From contig NC_052399.1 of NCBI RefSeq assembly GCF_009389715.1, positions 5,334,585 to 5,398,584 on the forward strand: 64,000 bases of DNA, in the 5' to 3' direction. This document shows, piece after piece, positions 1 through 12,792 of this stretch. The DNA comes from Phoenix dactylifera (lineage: Eukaryota; Streptophyta; Magnoliopsida; Arecales; Arecaceae). Position 1 is the stretch's first letter; every line of letters starts with the position of its first letter. The notes under the pieces are model-generated. The model was given only the letters and a program-made list of their open reading frames with translations. It was not told the origin of the DNA and did no database searches. The position numbers and the translations under genes are program-made.

Positions 1-147
1 CCAAGGAGTGTCTGCAGCTCAAGGATGAAATTGAGGCGTTCATCCGACACAGACGGTTGGGTCGATACGTCTATGCTTGACATGACCGAGAAGCACCTGC
101 TTCTTCCTGTGGCCTGCCACCCCCAGAGCCGATCGATAACCGACTAA

Positions 148-882
148 TTGTCGGGGTCATCAACACCATCTTCGGTCATCCCACCGAGATCCCAGGCACC
201 TCAGGCAACCAAGCTCCATAAGAGGTCAGGGCTGCCCCGAAGAGAGCGCACAAGGGATGTCATTACCTTCTCTGACCACGACCTAAAGGGGATTCAAACT
301 CCTCATAATGACGTTGTGGTTATCTCTCTTACTATCATGAAATATGATGTAAAGAGAATACTTTTCGATAATGGAAGCTCGGCCGATGTATTATTCTACG
401 ATACTTTCCAAAGAATGAGACTACCTATCGAGCAACTCCGAAAGATCAGCACACCTCTAGTCAGCTTCTCCGAGGACTCAGTCCCCATTGAAGGCAAGGT
501 CAACCTTCCAGTCACCGCAGGACTAGATCCCCAAAGCAATACTTTAAGACTCGACTTCCTCGTGGTTTGAGTCTCCGCCTACAATGTGATCTTGGGCCGC
601 CCCGGCCTAAATGCTTTCTGCGTTGTAGTGTCCACCTACCATTTGTTCATGCGATTCCCCACGAGTTGGGGGGTTGGAGAAATCCGAGGTGACCAGGCTG
701 TGGCACGTCAATGCTATATGGCCACTCTCAAAGAAAAAAAGCCAGTAGACACTCTATCAGTTGAAAGACTCGACACAAGGGATGAGCTGAAGGAACAACG
801 GGGGGAACCAGCCAAAGAGATGGTGCTGATTCCCTTCCAGAAGACAATCCCAACCAGACGGTCTAGATCGGCTCCAATTTGA
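148..882 (+). pseudogene. Protease domain of decayed gypsy element
   Basis: Retropepsin-like region. It starts in the segment that precedes protease (VVVISLTIMKYDVKRILF) and carries DNGSSAD where the family has DSGSSAD, so the second catalytic-loop residue is changed. The flap and the ILGRPGLNA motif follow, with one in-frame stop between 'LDFLVV' and 'VSAYNVILGRPG' (near 568-570). The same order and spacing are seen in the intact protease at 62.8-63.2 kb, which helps fix the frame. Decayed, not a host gene. Confidence 0.8.
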
Positions 883-1189
883 GCAAAGAAAATCAAACTA
901 AAGTGATCAGCTTTTTTTGCGCCAACTCAAATGTCTTTGTCTGGTCGGCCACTAACATGCCAGGAATAAGTCTCGAGGTTATGGTTCACCGGCTTAATAT
1001 GGACCCAGCCCACTGAGCCGTGCTGCAGAAGAAAAGGAACTTTGCCATGAAAAGGCAGCAGATCATCAACCAGGAGGTCTATAAGCTACTGAAAGCTAAC
1101 TTCGTGCGCGAGGTAAGCTACCTTGATTGGCTGGCTAACGTTATGCTAACAGGAAATGACGAGTCTGCATCGACTACATCGACCTGAAT

Positions 1190-1520
1190 AAGGCTTGTCC
1201 AAAAGATAGCCTCCCCCTCCCGAGAATAAATTAACTAATAGACGCCACCCCGAGACATCAGTTGCTGACCTTCATGGATGCTTTCTCCATGTACAACCAA
1301 ATCCCAATGGCTCCCGAGGATGAGAAGAAGATGACTTTTCTTACCGATAGGGTCCTCTATTACTACAAGATAATGCCTTTTGGCTTAAAGAATATAAGAG
1401 CCATCTATCAATGCCTCATCAATAAAATCTTCAAAGAACAGATCGACCAAAATATGGAGGTGTACATAAATGATATGCTCGTAAAAAGCCGAGCAATAGA
1501 GCAAAACATCCCGACCTGAA
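1190..1520 (+). pseudogene. Reverse transcriptase palm fragment
   Basis: Contains the gypsy RT block LTFMDAFSMYNQIPM, then MPFGLKN and YINDMLVKS. In active gypsy RTs the last block is YVDDM or YIDDM, so one catalytic aspartate is replaced by asparagine. Upstream RT text (about 1080-1190) is frame-shifted. This and its flanks are the only RT-coding DNA recognised in the window; the younger gypsy copies and the copia element lack RT. Confidence 0.8.
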
Positions 1521-2159
1521 GGAGACCTTTGCAACTCTTAGAAAGTACCGGATGAAGCTCAATCCATCGAAGTGCGCCTTAAGGGTCACCTCAGAAAACT
1601 TTATGAGGTTCATGGTGACACAGCAAGGCATCAAGGCAAATGCAAAGAATATTCGAGTTGTATAAGAGATGCAGCTCCTTAAGACCATTAAAGAAGTCCG
1701 GTGCCTAATTGGATGGGTCGCCGCGCTTGCACGATTCATTCTTAGATCGGCAGAGTGCTGCCTCCCCTTCTTAAGGATCTAAAGCATCCGAAAGATTTTC
1801 AATAGACCGAGGAGTGTCAAGAGGCCTTCGATCTGCTCAAGGAATACCTAAGCTCGTCCCCCCTTCTCACTAAACCGCAGGATGGAGAAATGCTCTACCT
1901 AGCCACTTCTCGCCCCACAGTGAGTTCGATTCTAGTTCGGGAGGAGGGATGCTAGAAACCGACATACTACATATGTTAGATTCTGCGTGACACTGAGACT
2001 AAATACTCCAACCTGGAGAACATGTTCTACGCCCTCATCATTTCAGCTCGAAAGCTCCGAACATACTTCCAAGCCCACTTAATCAATATCTTGACTGACC
2101 AACTGATAAGACAGGTTCTCCAGAAGCCTGAAAATACAAGTCGGCTAGCAAAATAGACA

Positions 2160-3008
2160 GTGGAGCTCGAAGAATACGACCTAGAGTATCGACCTCGACA
2201 GATTATCAAGGCGCAAGTGCTAATAGACTTCCTAGTGGAGTACACTGTCCTCGATGAGGATCCTACCAAGCTTTCCAAAAAGATGAATTCCACGATGCGA
2301 CCATTGATTCTGCACCTGGACAGGTCATCAAGCTCGGGAGGCAGTAGAGTCGGGCTCATACTTACCAATCTGGAGAGAGAAATCACCGAGTATGCCTTAC
2401 GGTTCGAGTTCTCCGTCTCAAATAATGAGACCGAATATGAAGCACTCATCACCGAGCTCAAACTCTCCAAGGAACTCGGAACCCAACAACTGAAAGTGTT
2501 TAGCGATTCACAACTGGTGGTCGGCCAAGTCCGAGGAGAATTCAAGGCTTGGGGGTCCTCAGCGATCAAGTATCTACAAAAGGTAAAAGACATCACCTCA
2601 ACCTTTTGTAATTTTGACATACAACATATCCCCCGAACGAAAAATGCGAGGGTCAACCTACTGTCGAAGTTGGCAACCTCGGAGATTGCTAAGTTAACCA
2701 AACCTACCTACCTCAAAGTTCTAGAGACACCAAGCATCAACGAGCCCGAGGTTGTGCTAAACACCACTACCGAGCCAAGCTGGATTAATCCACTTGCCGA
2801 CTTCTTAAAAGACAAAAGAGTACCGGTGGACCTGGCTGAAGCCTGCCTGATAAAGCGACAGGCCACCTATTACATCCTCGGCGACAAATTATATCGGAGG
2901 TTGTTCTCACTGCCGCTCCTTAAAGGTGTCCGCCCGATCGAGGCAGACTATGCACTCCAAGAGGTGCACGAGAGAATCTGTAGCAATCATCTGGGGGTAG
3001 GTCTCTAG
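2160..3008 (+). pseudogene. RNase H and integrase N-terminal region of decayed gypsy
   Basis: A 282-codon open stretch. The first part has the LHLDRSSSSGGSRVGLIL start, the NNETEYEAL helix and the FSDSQLVVGQV motif of the archaeal-like RNase H found in Tat/Athila-lineage gypsy elements; the first acidic residue sits in 'LHLDRS'. The last third (YYILGDKLYRR to VHERICSNHLG) is the integrase zinc-binding region. The stretch stays open although neighbouring pol domains are broken. Confidence 0.75.
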
Positions 3009-3440
3009 CCTACAAAATCCTACGGCAAGATTGCTACTGGCCAACCCTGCACAAGGACGCTGTCAACTTCGTCGAGAGGTGCGACCGGTGCCAATGCCAT
3101 GCAAACATCTCCCTTGCCCATTCGCACAGTGGGGGATTGACATCCTCGGACCATTCCCAACAGCAATCAGACAGTACAAGTTTCTTTTTATAGTGGTGGA
3201 TTACTTCACCAAATGGGTAAAAGCCGAGCTAGTAGCTCAGATTACCGAAGCAAAAGCTCGAAAATCCATCTACCAGAACATAATATGCAAGTTTGAGCTT
3301 TTCCAAGTAATCATCACCAAAATAGGCGTCAGTTCGACAATGCCCAATTCGAAAAATTCTACACCAAACTTGGAATCGACCACCAATTCACTTCAGTAAC
3401 CCACCCATAGTCCAACGAAGAAGCCGAAACCAATCGAACA

Positions 3441-3700
3441 TGAGGTACGCAAGACGTTACCCTTCTTATAGAGCCATCACTCTGTTGAAATCTCTTCCTT
3501 CCATATTGTTGTCTTGTTGTTCTGACTTGGGTATCAGAGGGTCCTCCGTCCGAAATCCTTTGGCAAGTGGACTTCTTATAGGCCACCCAGTGGAGGAGTC
3601 TAGTGCCCAACGCCTCACCCAACCTGCTCAGCCCGTCTCCAGCTGATCTCAGAATTGTCCAAACTGTACCCCTACCTCGATCCGTGTATGGCAGTAACAA
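3441..3700 (+). repeat. Possible LTR fragment
   Basis: Directly after the broken integrase comes a segment with a 'gacttgggtatcagagggtc' phrase that resembles R/U5 regions of plant gypsy LTRs. No paired LTR, TG..CA ends or target duplication could be fixed, so this is a weak call. An internal deletion may have joined integrase to the LTR. Confidence 0.35.
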
Positions 3701-4659
3701 AAACAAACATAAAATTCAGCATTTTTTTCAGAGTTAGAAAGGAATTCATATAGCAAACGTTAAAAAATAAATCACAAATATAGAATGTAAGTTTTCCAAA
3801 ACATTCATTATATATTTACATAATGTGGGATCTCCACCAGCAATATCGTATGGTATCAATGATTTGTAGCATAGAGAGATATGTTCCTAACCAAAACCAC
3901 AAAAAGATCTAAAAACCACCAGAAAAAAGTTTGGGTCCGTTTGTTTACAGGGATAATTAGAGGAACATTTGCCCAAATGAAGAACTTAATATAGTTTAAA
4001 AAATTCAATTATTCAAAGAATGTCACTCTGGCTTTAACTAATAGTTATGGTGAAAAAAGAATACGACTGCACCAGCAAGATAGTGACACATGTTCCCAAT
4101 ATCTCAGAAGTGCTAAGGCTATTTGGAATTGGGTTGCCCATCGAGTTGAATTAAATTTTACTAAAATATGAGGCTAGAGGAATTGCTCATGTGCCGGGTC
4201 CAATCAGGACTGTCTTATTAATTTAGTACCGCCAACTTAGACTTGCTAAGTGTTTTATAATTATGGCGTCTAGTCCATGCTATAGAGAGAGAGAGAGAAC
4301 TGTCCTCGTTCAAAACCATCAATAATGCCGGGTATAGGATCAAGCACTAGTTCTTTAATATCATGAGATTTGTGTCTGTATAACTATTTCAGTGTCCAAC
4401 CAAAACTTCATGGATGAATGGAGCGGGGCAAAAAAAAATAAAAGGAAATATCTCTTTGGTTCCTATCTAGGGAAGCCAGAGCTGCAAAACTAGAAGAATT
4501 ACTCTTATATTCCTAACTCGTGTTTAGCGCTTTCTCTAACTCCCTCTTTCTCTCTCTTTAATAAATCGGAAAAGTCGTACAATCCTAGTAGAGCCTATTC
4601 AACAAAATCAAAAAATAAAATATCAAAAGAAAGAAAAATATTATATCATAGCTCATCTA
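3701..4659. other. AT-rich intergenic DNA, nothing recognised
   Basis: No open frame with protein-like content, no RNA gene and no clear element ends seen. A short GA run lies near 4285. Confidence 0.6.
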
Positions 4660-5990
4660 AATGGCTCCACCTAAATACTCTGCCATATAAGAGACGATCT
4701 AGTTCGCAGCACTATTCGCCTTTAGATAGACATGAGTAGCTCAATCCCTACTCTACTCCAAATGTTCTACAATAATAGGAATACATTCGCCACTAATGCC
4801 TATCTTATAATCCACCCAATCACCATCACAGAGTTACCCTCTAGTAAGATGCAATCTGCCTTGAGGTGAGCCTCACATAACTTATATTCTCCAAGCCACT
4901 CTTAGTTAAGCTCCAAAAATCGAAATGTTGAAACTTTGATTGCCACCAGCAGTAATAAGTCTAGAATTCAAGCCTCTAATACGAAGCCTTCTCGCCTCCA
5001 CCACCGCCATTTACCATACTGCTATCAAAGTTCAACTCAAGCAAGCAGTGGGGGATCCCAAGTCGTAGCTAATGCTGAGGTGTCCCAAGTATCCCTCATT
5101 ATCAAAGGATTTCCGACATAAGCTAGGCGAGTGATCTCAACAGCATGAGAGAAGGCTCGCTCCAAGATGAATCCTAGGGACGAACTGTCATGCTCAAAGA
5201 TCTGGAGGTTATAAGCTAGTGATATATGGTAAGCCACGCAAGCAGCTCAGATGCTCTAAGGGTGGGATGATACCCTAAGGGTGGGATGATGCTCTGAGGA
5301 TGGGACGATGCTATGCTCATGCATCCCTTCAAGCAAGAAAGAAAAGTCTCAACTGGCGATTCAGACTGATAGGCCACCATAGGTGTATCCCAAAGCCTCC
5401 AAATCTAAAGCACCCTTACTGAAACAAAACATGTGCAACCAACTACTCCTGGATAAGGCAGTAATCACAGCTTGCAAGGACATTCAAACCCTATCTACTC
5501 AGCACCTCCCTAGTTGGAATCCACCCCCATGCAACCTTCCAAGGAAAAACCACTCAAGGATGCATTCTTAGGTTCCATATCTATGCACATCGATACTTGG
5601 AGTCTCTGAATTTGCATAAAGAGAATACAAATCCCTATCCCTTACTTTCAGATTGTAGGTAAATCTCCAAACTTTAGCCGGAAATCTTATTTCTAGGTAT
5701 AGCCATAGATAGTATATCCGCCAGCCTCCCAAGTAGGTGGGAGACATCAATACCCCACCTCTTTTCGCCTGGGACAATCAAACTGACACCAGCATGCCCG
5801 GCTTGGCCTCTTGGTTAACCATGAAAGACCACTGAATCAAAAGAAGGCCTGCCACCCAAGCATCATACATCACATTCACGAGTCGGCCATCTCCAATGCA
5901 CCATCTGATGTTAGCCATCACCATCTAAGCATGAGTACATGCCTCTCTCTAGATAAACGAGTTGTTCCGGTCAGGGTGATAGTTTGAAGT
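4660..5990 (-). pseudogene. LINE ORF2 3' remnant (zf-RVT plus RNase H)
   Basis: Read on the minus strand, 5990 down to about 5800 shows an 'IGDGRxVNVxYDxWVA'-like phrase of non-LTR ORF2 proteins. About 5600-5400 shows the reverse-transcriptase zinc-binding region (WKVAWGWIPTREVLS followed by a cysteine-containing stretch). About 5100-4660 shows the RVT_3 type RNase H (WDPPLLA, LNFDSSMV, LEGNSVMVIGWI, then HVYLKANSAAN). Stops and frameshifts interrupt every part. The RNase H resembles the plus-strand fragment at 35.9-36.5 kb, so both come from related LINEs. The reverse transcriptase itself was not found. Confidence 0.7.
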
Positions 5991-8900
5991 TGAGGTCCAG
6001 GAGCTATATTTAGCTCACATGACCGAGCTTCATAAACTCAGACTCGAGCAGAATCCTCGCAGGATGCCAGGCCATAAGTTTGGCTCCTTCCAGCTTTTAA
6101 GTTCTTGCAAGCACACAGGAGAAAGCGACCATGAGCAAGGTTAATGAATAGTAATCCATGTAAGACCTTGTCATATGCAAAATTATGACGTATGTCCATA
6201 TCACAGACGTAATCGTACAGCCTAATGAAACAGACTATATTAGCTAATATAGTTGAAGAGACGTACAGGACATGCAAATAAATACACGTTGATAAGATAG
6301 ATATGCAATATAAGATAAAATGGTTAGTAGGTACTAACGATAACTAGCTATCGGCCATGGAACTATTTGCTTCCTCAACTGAAAAAGCTTATGCTTCCAA
6401 AAAACACTGGGCAGGAGTCTACAGGTTTCACACAAGGGTAAACGGGACTCGATTTATGCCTCACAGACAGATCAATGAATATATTTCATTACAGAAAATT
6501 ATAAGCGAAGGTAGTGAGCGACCATTTAAGGTGAAAATTCTAAGACTTCCGTGAAGAATTCAATCTTTCATTAAACTTTTCATTATTCGCCCAGGTTTAC
6601 ATCATATGCGGATCGAGGGGCCAATATGTGACAGAAACATAGCAAGGTTAGCGACTACATAGCACCTAACCAAAACATCACTAAGAGGAACGTATTGAAA
6701 TAAATAAGTAATATTTTAAATATACATAGAGCGAGAAAATAAATCAGAAAGAATATTATAGTATCTTTTTTAGATTCAAAGAATAAAATAATATATAAAT
6801 TGCAAATCTCTAGCATTATTTAAGAATCTACCATCAGTGCAGTATAACAGGTTTAACTACTTAACGAGAAATCTGTTTTCACAAATTATGCAATGACATC
6901 AATCAATCATCCAAAAACATATATTCAAATATTCAAGTTGCTAAAACCACGCAAATAAGTAATACATGAAATAGACAAAACAGCAAATCAAGCATTGAAC
7001 TAATATTTTATAACCTAGGTGCATAAAGACCAAAGAAGTCCAATTCAGTTTTTCTGAGATATCTTGGGTCCAAGTGAGCCACTAGGAGCCCATTCTCTCT
7101 AAAACCACATACAGCGAACACCAAGGCGATTAGCAGCATGGATAAGACCAGCTTAAGCCTTGGTAATCTCTGTACCGTCATCTTTAAAACATTTAGCATA
7201 CATGGAAATGGGCAAAAAACTTCCAAAGTAAAGCGTGCCCACCTCAGGTTTCTGGAAATTGGTACATCAGATGGCTCAAACACTGAAGATTAACACTTGA
7301 CTCGCAACGAAAACCCATCTTTCAAGAGCAATCAGAATAATCAACAACTAAGATGTGTAACCACTTATGAAGTTTTGTAGTTTTTATAAATTAAAAAATA
7401 ACCACTATCCAATAATCTTCCTGATAAATCGGATTCTGGAAGAGGCAAACTGAGAAGTCCTAAGCTTTGGCACCTTTTTTTTTTAACACAAAGTGACTGC
7501 TCTGGACCTGAACTCGTGCTATTGCATTTGTCAGCCCAACCTTCTACCATTGCTCCAAGCAATGGGCCCTGTGATTTTTATGAACAACAAAAAAGTACAA
7601 TAATTAATGATGCAATTACCAGAAAAAACTGTTACTTCAATAATTGTGTCATTCGAAACAACAATGTCATGATTTGAAGATGACACTGCAACTAACTCTA
7701 TACCTAGTGTCAATACAATTACAAGGTGTTGATTGCTACTCGAAGCAAAAATTGCAGGTAGAGGGCTTTAATTTCATATCAAAAGGTAGTGAAGAACAAT
7801 ATGGTATTTTGGCCAGTCATATTTATCTTTACCTAATAGTTCAACACATCACCAGTGATCTATAAACCTGACGTGACAAGTTTTTCGAATTTCTCTTCTA
7901 GTTAGATATATTGACACAAGAATTCTCAGATAATGTAAGGAATGTCAACACGCAACAATTGACTTTTGAAGTTGAAGATGAAGGGGCGAACATAAAGCAA
8001 ACTAAAACATGTTCTGAGCAAATGGCAGACAAACTACAAATTCTGCTTTTTCAGAAAGCTGTGAGGTCATTTTCTGTCAATCAAGAAATTACCTACCATT
8101 TGACATTAGCACATATACTTTTCCAACTTTAACAAAAGAAAACAGAGTAGGACAAAGAAATGTGAATCATAGGAAATGACAACTAGAAACTTCAAACTCA
8201 GTTCTTCTTTAGAGATCACCAAGGTTGTTCAACAGCCATCTTTGAAATGATGCAGACCGAACTATGCTTCTCCAAAGAGGAAAATGTAGGTTCCTAAATT
8301 CCAAAACAACAATAAGACATCCAAATTGAAGATCTAAATCATTGATAATGACTTGTAAAAGTAAAAATGCCTATAAATCAAAAACCATGCGTTTTGGAGG
8401 TGGATGGGTTAACACATCCCAATTGGATTAAAGATGAAACCTATGTAAACCTCGACAGAATTTGAGAGGAAAGACTACTTTTTCCCTTTCTACATGATGA
8501 TGAAGAATTCACAAATGGACTGGATAAGACTTAGGAGAAGGTATCTTTTGATTAAGCAGTGGCCTAGACTCACTAGTTAAGTGGAGAGCTTCTTTATGTT
8601 CAATCTACTCTCTTCTTATTCCCCTCCTTGTTCCATGAGATAAAAGTGGCTTATATCTACGTAGAACTATGGTAGTAGACAATGAGAGCATAGAAAAGCT
8701 GATGACAAAACTTGGTGTCATGTCAAAGTTGACGATCCAGTTTATCTAGATACAATGAAATCCTAAAGGCGCAACCACAATTTAAATGGGTATCCTTGGA
8801 GAATGATACAATGATCAAGTACATTAAGTCACATATGACTTGGACAAGCAGCATGGTGCTGAGCCTGATACATTCACCTAAGAAATGCAGAAATTCACCA

Positions 8901-9680
8901 ATATGTTTTGCTAGTCACAGTAAAAGCATTATATAAATTGATGTTGGAGTTGCATCTCCAGTACCAAAATTGATGAAGGAAATGGACAATAAGATCCATG
9001 TGAAAAAGAATGAATATTGAGTTCGATCCAGGTAATAAGGATTAGGAGGATGGTCGGGGACTAGAGTGGGTTTCATGGTGGATTAAACTTAGCTTTGTGT
9101 CTCCAAAAATATATTTTCATCATGACTGATTTCATTTAAACTGAAACTGAACCATAAACATAGTCACCAAGCTCTATTCCCATTCCCTGCTATCTGGGTT
9201 TCCCTTAAATCCTCGTTCACCAAGTTTTGCTAATTGGGCTACCTCTGATGTTAATTCAACTGGAACACTCTAGAATTCAGGAATTATTAGATATGCATTT
9301 GTTTCATAGTTTGGCATGGTTTTTAGGATTAGCTTCCAACCAAACATCAACCCTCCAGGTCTTCATCTTTTTTCATCTGGGTTAAGGTCAAGGACCAGCA
9401 ATGTTAGTGAACTGCTAACAGGAAAAGTAAGAGATAAATTTCATGGGTGGATCATGGGTTTAGGGGAAACATAGGTGAACATGGGTTTTTATTAATATTT
9501 AAAATAGGACGGGACAAAAGTGCAAGATAACATAATTTATGGATAGAAGGCAAATAGGCATCATTGCACCACCAAATTATTTAACCATGTCATCTAGACT
9601 GACATAGTACATGTTTAAAGCAAGGAGTCACCCCATGAAGATAAAGGAGACAATGCTCTCCACAATACAACTTTCGTCTA
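5991..9680. other. AT-rich intergenic DNA without recognised genes
   Basis: Only short open frames under about 95 codons, none with recognisable domains. Some stretches near 8.4-9.1 kb look like decayed repeat DNA but could not be assigned. Confidence 0.5.
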
Positions 9681-9681
9681 G

Positions 9682-9735
9682 ATGAAGAAGAAGAAAGAAA
9701 GAAAGAAAGAAAGAAAAAAAGAAAGAAGGAAAAGG
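9682..9735. repeat. GAAA-rich microsatellite
   Basis: Simple purine repeat of GAA then GAAA units, about 50 bp, with a few interruptions at the right end. Confidence 0.85.
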
Positions 9736-12135
9736 ATGTAAAAGGATCTATTTTTCACCAAATATACAAGACAAATCTTACACAGAACAAGAAGGAAGCT
9801 TCTTCAAGCAAGGTAACTAAGAGCTCCCATTTTGACCAGAGAGAAAGTTAACTAGCTCTGTTCTAAATAGGGATTCTAACACAAGAAAGAAAAAACGCAA
9901 TGGAAAAAGCTTTGAAGATTCGGATTCCTGCGGAAAGATAATGCAAGTCTTTCTAAAACTTAAACCTGATGACTTCAGCCCAACCTAAAACTAAAACAAG
10001 AACATTTAAAATTAATTTACGTAAAACTGAACATGAAATCACACCTAGAAACTGCCCTAAAAGCGAACATGAAAATTATGATAAAATTCAAAAGAACATG
10101 CATAGAATACTCATGATACAACTAGAAAAATCAAACATAATCCAATTTTGCATCATAAATAACAGTATATACTCCAAAAAAAATTGAATTTTATACTATT
10201 TATAAATTCCTTTATATTGGAAAGAAATAGGTACAGAGATCTAAGAATATTCATATACAAAGCTAAGTTTTAACATGTAGATATATTGAAAAGCTAAGAT
10301 TGGACAGATCAGAACAGTGCGCAATGAGATAGAAAATTGTTTAAAACAATTATCCATCTATATATTGCACTAGCAAGCATAATTTTTCTACTTGTAACAA
10401 TTGTTAGAGAGCCAAGCTGCCTTTTCAATTACATTACTCATTTAAGCCCAGTACCTACTGAAGTGTGTTGCATTTTTCGAATTGAGTGACTGGTGACAAT
10501 GGTGTTATAATTTCAATGTGATAAATATAACGAGTTTTCCAAGATGCAAAAGAGAATTGGTGGATATCTTACACTTAGGAAGTGTTTTTCAGTACTATCA
10601 CTCTATATCCCCCTTAATTTCCCCAACCCCTTACAAAAATGTATTTCTAAGTGGGTTCGTATGCATAGAGGCATTTCTTCTGAAAGGCATTTTTTCTGTT
10701 TAAAAAGAAAAAGCAAGCCTTATCACATCCTTGGTTTTGGTCCCTCCTGCTTGAAACAACCAAAACAGGTTCATATACTTTTCAAGGCTGGTTTCTATTC
10801 ACTTCAGTTGAATATTAGAACCAATGATAACAATAGTTAGAGAAGGCCCACTGACATGTGCACCTAGTTATGTCGGTATTCTTCCAATTTTTTGTTTTCA
10901 AAAAAACCTAATCAAGTGAAATACACATAGGAAATAATAATCTATTTTTCTTATCATTATGTTCTTCGTTGAACGCTCAAATAGTTCCATTCTGCTAAGG
11001 AAATTACTTTTTGTTTAAATGATTAAATTACATCTAACCGTGTTTCTGAAGCAAGTGTCAGATTTGGAATTTAAAGAAGACCATTAGAAAAGCCCAAAAA
11101 GCAATCTGGCGGTCGTATGGAAAAGATTTGCTTATGGTTATAGAAGTAGCCAAGCTGAATTAATTCTTGAAGATAAAAATCTTAACATTCTATTGAAAGT
11201 TTCAAAAATTCAAGTCCAGAAGAAGAAGAAGTTTCTATTTGCGCAGTTTTGTTGGCTGAAATCATAATTTCAATAATATATACTCATAAATAAAAATTTT
11301 CATGAAAAAATAAGTATTTGAGTATATTGTATTTCTTAGGATCTCTAGTGTATAGTTTTAATATTTTGAGGCTGACGCTATTAAATACTTCAATAGATAA
11401 GCATAAAAAATGTAAAAATCATTGTCTCTCTTTGTTTAAAGTGTAGTATATCATTGTCTTACTTGATGATAATACATTATCATTTACAATTTATATTGAG
11501 ATTAAAGCTAGAATCTCGCAAATTTGAAGTCAAACCCACAAATCTACTTCCCAAGGGGCTCAATTTACTCACCCCTTCACTCTTTTTCTCTTCAGGGTCA
11601 AATAAGTTCATAGTCATGATTGGAGATAACTACTTGTGAAGAGAATTGGCTTTCTTGGTACATAAAAACTGCAAAAAAAGAAAGGAAGGAAGGAAAAAAG
11701 AAAGAATGAAAAAGCTTTCAGAATGTCAAAGAGAATTCTTCCTGCATGATGGTGAGTAGATTTCTAGGTCAACTGCCCCCATTGTTTACCATACCGAATA
11801 TTCAACGGAGTTCTGTTGGGTGATGCGAGTAAATTATTGGATACTGACACTGTTAGTGGAGAATATTACCAAGCATTTGGAGAATCGTCCATAGAAAAAA
11901 GCATTATCCAGTGACTCAATGGGCTAACTGAAGAGTCTTAGAGAAAATAAGCAAATAGCAACAACATGGCAGACATGGCAGACTTAACTAAAATAATTTC
12001 CACTCAGCACCCTTAAAAGTTTCTTATCATCTAGCATCACTAAAGAAGGCATGAGATATGAAATAAATGCAAGTATCAAGAAGTTGCAAGCAGTTTAAAA
12101 TAAAGAGACAAGCCATTGTCCTTCCCACCTTATCA
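9736..12135. other. Intergenic DNA downstream of MED22
   Basis: AT-rich, with no convincing coding region. A second short GAAA/GAAAG patch lies near 11680-11710. The 3'UTR of MED22 must lie at the right edge of this span, but no clear poly(A) signal could be fixed. Confidence 0.5.
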
Positions 12136-12788
12136 TCAATCACGCTGGCATGTCCTCAGAACTGAGGAGTAATAATGGGTTTCCAGCTCTTTAAGACTTG
12201 CAGCTGCCTCCTCCCCAATCTTCTCCAATAATCGCTCGGTGCTCCCCTCCAGCTGATTGAACACCTCAATCCTCCTATCCACATTCTCATTCAGTGATGC
12301 AAACCCCGAAAAGATGGCAGTTTGTTCTAGTTCAGACACCAATTTTAGGAGTGAATCTGCTGCTTGAACCTATTTGCATGTAAATAGATAAAATAAATAT
12401 CTAGAATTAGTGAAGGGATCAATATTGGTTGTTTCATCCTACCATCCTTGCAGCACGCATCTCCATCTGAAAAGCTTCTTGAGAGTTACGAATAGGTGGG
12501 TCATTCACCTGCCAAACATAAATAGGTAAATCAGTATAAGTGAGATCTTTAGAAAAGTATAAATGATGGAAGCTTTTGTAAAAGAAATTTAAAACCCTAG
12601 ATTGGGATCACCAAGAAACAAGTTTGGGAACAAACCCTGGCAACATTAATGAGGAGGCTAAAATTATCAACGATGTTCGCCACATCAGTGTCGACCCTTT
12701 GCAGCAGGGCCTTCTGCTTCTGGTGGGCTGCTTGCGTAGCTGCTGCTGTTGGCCCACTTCCAGCACCACTTGCTCCTGCTTTGCTCAT
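12136..12788 (-). CDS. MED22: Mediator of RNA polymerase II subunit 22
   Basis: Encodes the small head-module subunit MED22 (Surf5 family) of Mediator, the nuclear complex linking transcription factors to RNA polymerase II. Three coding exons on the minus strand join in phase: 12636-12788 (51 codons), 12443-12508 (22) and 12136-12369 (77 plus stop), giving 150 residues, the usual plant length. All four splice ends are GT/AG. Residues 1-25 are a Gly/Ala-rich tail; 26-51 contain [20 protein letters not shown]; exon 2 is [13 protein letters not shown]; exon 3 holds [17 protein letters not shown] and [17 protein letters not shown], family hallmarks. The ATG follows a predicted 5'UTR intron acceptor by four bases. 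No disabling change is seen, so it is probably functional. The family is assigned from remembered sequence. Confidence 0.92.
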
Positions 12789-12792
12789 GCTT

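Larger units (their letters stand above)
1..3440 (+). pseudogene. Decayed Ty3/gypsy (Tat-like) gag-pol polyprotein
   Basis: Degenerate polyprotein of a Ty3/gypsy retrotransposon, read in several frames with many stops. Order seen: gag C-terminus with a QLKDEIEAFIRH-type segment (1-80), aspartic protease (about 290-760, catalytic DSG changed to DNG), reverse transcriptase palm (about 1190-1500, YxDD box changed to YIND), RNase H with an 'archaeal-like' second RNase H motif (about 2300-2690), and integrase zinc-binding and core (about 2830-3430) ending near the third acidic residue. The gag and protease text resembles the gypsy copies in the right half of the window, so this is an older relative that still holds pol. 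The 5' LTR and gag start lie left of the window and the integrase C-terminus is missing. Placement in the Tat lineage rests on the RNase H arrangement and is an inference. It cannot be functional as seen. Confidence 0.88.
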